DNA from: Streptomyces sp. NBRC 110611
Lineage (GTDB): Bacteria > Actinomycetota > Actinomycetes > Streptomycetales > Streptomycetaceae
Assembly (NCBI RefSeq): GCF_001590865.1
Contig: NZ_BBUY01000029.1
Location: forward strand, 1 to 41,776
Direction: 5' to 3'
Length of the DNA stretch: 41,776 nucleotides
Translations under genes and position numbers: made by a program
In this document: positions 40,335-41,776 of the stretch, piece by piece
How positions within the stretch are numbered: the first letter of the stretch is position 1
Layout: every line of letters starts with the position of its first letter
The notes under the pieces: generated by a model
The model's input: the letters and a program-made list of their open reading frames with translations, nothing else
The model's database searches: none
Told to the model about the DNA's origin: nothing

Positions 40335-40378
40335 GTCAAGGTCCTGTCAATACCCCGTAAGGGTCGTGTAAGTTCATC
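40335..40378 (+). promoter_or_regulatory. Four direct repeats with exact 11-bp spacing
   Basis: GTCAA, GTCAA, GTAAG and GTAAG begin at 40335, 40346, 40357 and 40368. This regular 11-bp phasing on one face of the helix is typical of tandem sites for OmpR/PhoB-family response regulators. Confidence 0.65.
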
Positions 40379-40380
40379 GC

Positions 40381-40449
40381 TGGAGTGCCGGGAAGCCTGG
40401 TCGGCGAAACACGAGAGAACTCTCTGTTCCGATCGGGGGATTCCTGTTC
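40381..40449 (+). promoter_or_regulatory. Structured 5' leader candidate
   Basis: A GCCG (40387-40390)/CGGC (40402-40405) stem, an AGAG/CTCT hairpin (40414-40425) and the self-complementary CCGATCGG (40429-40436) follow the direct repeats. This could be a cis-acting RNA ahead of an ion transporter gene. I cannot assign it to a riboswitch class. Confidence 0.35.
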
Positions 40450-40659
40450 ATGGCGCTGGTCACGGAGCCCACGTCGCAGCCGCCGCTGCCGCCGGCTGTC
40501 GTGCTGATCCGCTGCGCCCCGCCCCTGGCCCACGCCGCCCCGGATCGGCTGACAGCCCGTCAGTCCATCGGGCGCCCCTGTGAAGCGGAAGGACACCACG
40601 TCCGCCAACGAGCTGCTGAAAGCCGTCAGATGAACCACGAATCCATCGGGGAGCTATGA
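40450..40659 (+). CDS. Possible 69-aa leader peptide coupled to the permease
   Basis: An open frame from ATG 40450 (GGGGGA upstream) whose TGA overlaps the permease ATG as ATGA. The arrangement suits translational coupling, but the peptide (Pro/Ala/Arg/His-rich, no membrane segment) resembles nothing I know, and high GC keeps many frames open. It may be non-coding leader. Confidence 0.3.
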   Translation: MALVTEPTSQPPLPPAVVLIRCAPPLAHAAPDRLTARQSIGRPCEAEGHHVRQRAAESRQMNHESIGEL

Positions 40660-41776
40660 ACGACTGGCACAGCTGGGCCGCGATCGCCGTCTTCGCCGGC
40701 ACCTACGCCCTGATCATCAGTGAGAAGATCCACCGCGTCGCGGCCGCCCTCGGCGGCGCCGGCCTGATGCTCGCCATCGGCGCCACCGACGATGTCTCCG
40801 CCTTCTACTCCGAGGACTCGGGCGTCGACTGGAACGTCATCTTCCTGCTGATGGGCATGATGATGATCGTCGGCGTACTCAAGAAGACCGGACTCTTCGA
40901 GTACCTGGCCATCTGGGCGGTCAAGAGAGCCAAGGCCAGACCCTTCCGGGTGATGGCCATGCTGATAGTCATCACCGCGGTCGCCTCCGCGCTGCTCGAC
41001 AACGTCACCACGGTGCTGCTGATCGCCCCCGTCACCCTGCTGGTGTGCGAGCGGCTCGGGCTGCCCGCGGCGCCGTTCCTGATCGCCGAGGTCCTCGCCT
41101 CCAACATCGGCGGCACCGCGACCCTCGTCGGCGATCCGCCCAACATCATCATCGCCAGCCGGGCCGGGCTGACCTTCAACGACTTCCTCGTCCACCTCGC
41201 GCCGCTGAGCGCGGTCCTGATAGTGGTGCTGCTCGCCCTGTGCCGCTTCCTGTTCCGCAGGACCTTCGTCTACGACGAGAACCGCGCCGCGGACATCATG
41301 GAGCTCGACGAACGCGAGGCGATCAGGCGTCCGCGGCTGCTCGTCCAGGGCCTGGCCGTCCTCGCCCTCGTCATCGTCGGCTTCGTGCTGCACCCGGTGC
41401 TGCACTACGAGCCCAGCATCGTCGCCCTCCTGGGCGCGGGGCTGCTGATCGCCGTCTCCGCGACCGAGACCGGCGATGTGCTCGGCGAGGTCGAGTGGCC
41501 CACCCTCGCCTTCTTCGCGGGCCTGTTCATCATGATCGGCGGTCTCATCGACACCGGCGTCATCAAGCAGGTGTCCAGCGCCCTGGCGGACACGATCGGC
41601 GACAACGCGGCCGGCGGCTCCATGGTCCTGCTCGGGGCCTCCGCCGTCCTCTCCGGCATCGTCGACAACATTCCCTACGTCGCCACCATGGCCCCCATCA
41701 CCCAGGACCTGGTCCACCAGATGGGCGGCGCCGCCGATCACGTCATGTGGTGGGCGCTCGCCCTGGGCGCGGACCT
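40656..41776 (+). CDS. ArsB/NhaD-type ion permease, 3' end missing (runs off window)
   Basis: 373 codons of an ion transporter superfamily protein, cut by the window edge. At least nine hydrophobic helices are visible. Diagnostic motifs are SALLDNVTTVLLIAP and NIGGTATLVGDPPNIIIA in the first half and SGIVDNIPYVATMAP in the second; these paired DN motifs are typical of ArsB/NhaD/P-protein permeases. It may act as a Na+/H+ antiporter or an anion/arsenite permease. A ribosome site GGGGAG lies just before ATG 40656. The direct repeats and leader upstream suggest two-component or osmotic/ionic control. Confidence 0.92.
   Translation, partial: MNDWHSWAAIAVFAGTYALIISEKIHRVAAALGGAGLMLAIGATDDVSAFYSEDSGVDWNVIFLLMGMMMIVGVLKKTGLFEYLAIWAVKRAKARPFRVMAMLIVITAVASALLDNVTTVLLIAPVTLLVCERLGLPAAPFLIAEVLASNIGGTATLVGDPPNIIIASRAGLTFNDFLVHLAPLSAVLIVVLLALCRFLFRRTFVYDENRAADIMELDEREAIRRPRLLVQGLAVLALVIVGFVLHPVLHYEPSIVALLGAGLLIAVSATETGDVLGEVEWPTLAFFAGLFIMIGGLIDTGVIKQVSSALADTIGDNAAGGSMVLLGASAVLSGIVDNIPYVATMAPITQDLVHQMGGAADHVMWWALALGAD

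Larger units (their letters stand above)
40299..40449. other. Regulatory intergenic region before the ArsB/NhaD permease
   Basis: The region contains four 11-bp spaced direct repeats (40335-40378) and then a GC-rich leader with several small stems (about 40381-40449). It separates two permease genes on the same strand, so the second permease probably has its own promoter here. Confidence 0.6.

Noticed and set aside
40381..40449. Cobalamin riboswitch in the leader of the permease
   Set aside because: The GCCGGGAAGCC stretch is superficially similar to part of the B12 box region, but the remainder of the conserved core is missing.
1..41776. CRISPR arrays, insertion sequences, prophage genes and tRNA genes
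   Set aside because: I saw no regularly spaced repeats with unique spacers, no transposase or integrase motifs and no cloverleaf-like sequence.

Overview
The window looks like a chromosome segment from a high-GC actinomycete, most probably Streptomyces or a close relative. The signs are about 70 percent GC, strong third-position GC bias, many GTG starts, ATGA/GTGA stop-start overlaps, a complete conservon, chitinase promoter logic of Streptomyces type and rare TTA codons. I see no tRNA, rRNA, CRISPR, IS element or phage gene.

Layout. (1) 145-8142: a small unknown gene, a one-module adenylation-thiolation-reductase protein, and a conservon transcribed leftward: CvnA sensor kinase, CvnB Roadblock, CvnC DUF742, CvnD GTPase, then a cytochrome P450 whose K-helix lacks ExxR in the manner described for CYP157. 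(2) 8774-12512: a three-subunit molybdenum hydroxylase ([2Fe-2S], FAD/[4Fe-4S] and Mo subunits), with a palindrome lying exactly between the -35 and -10 of its promoter. (3) 12755-25395: an extended biotin locus in three transcription blocks. These are ACP-KAS-BioF rightward, enoyl reductase-like MDR-BioD-BioB-P450 leftward, and thioesterase-BioM-BioN-BioY-acyl-CoA ligase-thiolase rightward. bioA is absent. Two genes (ligase and P450) carry the only in-frame TTA codons I found, and the thiolase lacks its second catalytic Cys. (4) 25459-29471: GH1 beta-glucosidase, secreted GH18 chitinase, an HTH-less LysR-type effector domain with a basic tail, and a DUF5997-like protein. (5) 29517-36772: a full trans-4-hydroxyproline catabolic operon with its FCD-GntR regulator. 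(6) 36958-end: a flavin monooxygenase, a possible ferritin-like protein, an ACR3/bile-acid-symporter-like permease and a partial ArsB/NhaD-type permease behind four 11-bp direct repeats.

How the parts work together. Region 3 combines ACP, KAS, enoyl reductase, thioesterase, ligase, thiolase and P450, which could assemble or trim a pimeloyl-type acyl chain. BioF, BioD and BioB carry out three of the four ring-forming steps, and BioMNY moves biotin or an analogue. The missing BioA, the TTA codons and the unusual thiolase suggest a specialised, bldA-dependent biotin or biotin-analogue pathway rather than only a housekeeping operon; this is inference. Region 5 converts trans-4-hydroxy-L-proline to 2-oxoglutarate. 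The conservon is a signalling module whose P450 is translationally coupled to its GTPase.

Starts were chosen by hand from ribosome binding sites, overlaps and family alignment. Family assignments rest on recognised motifs; no database search was run.
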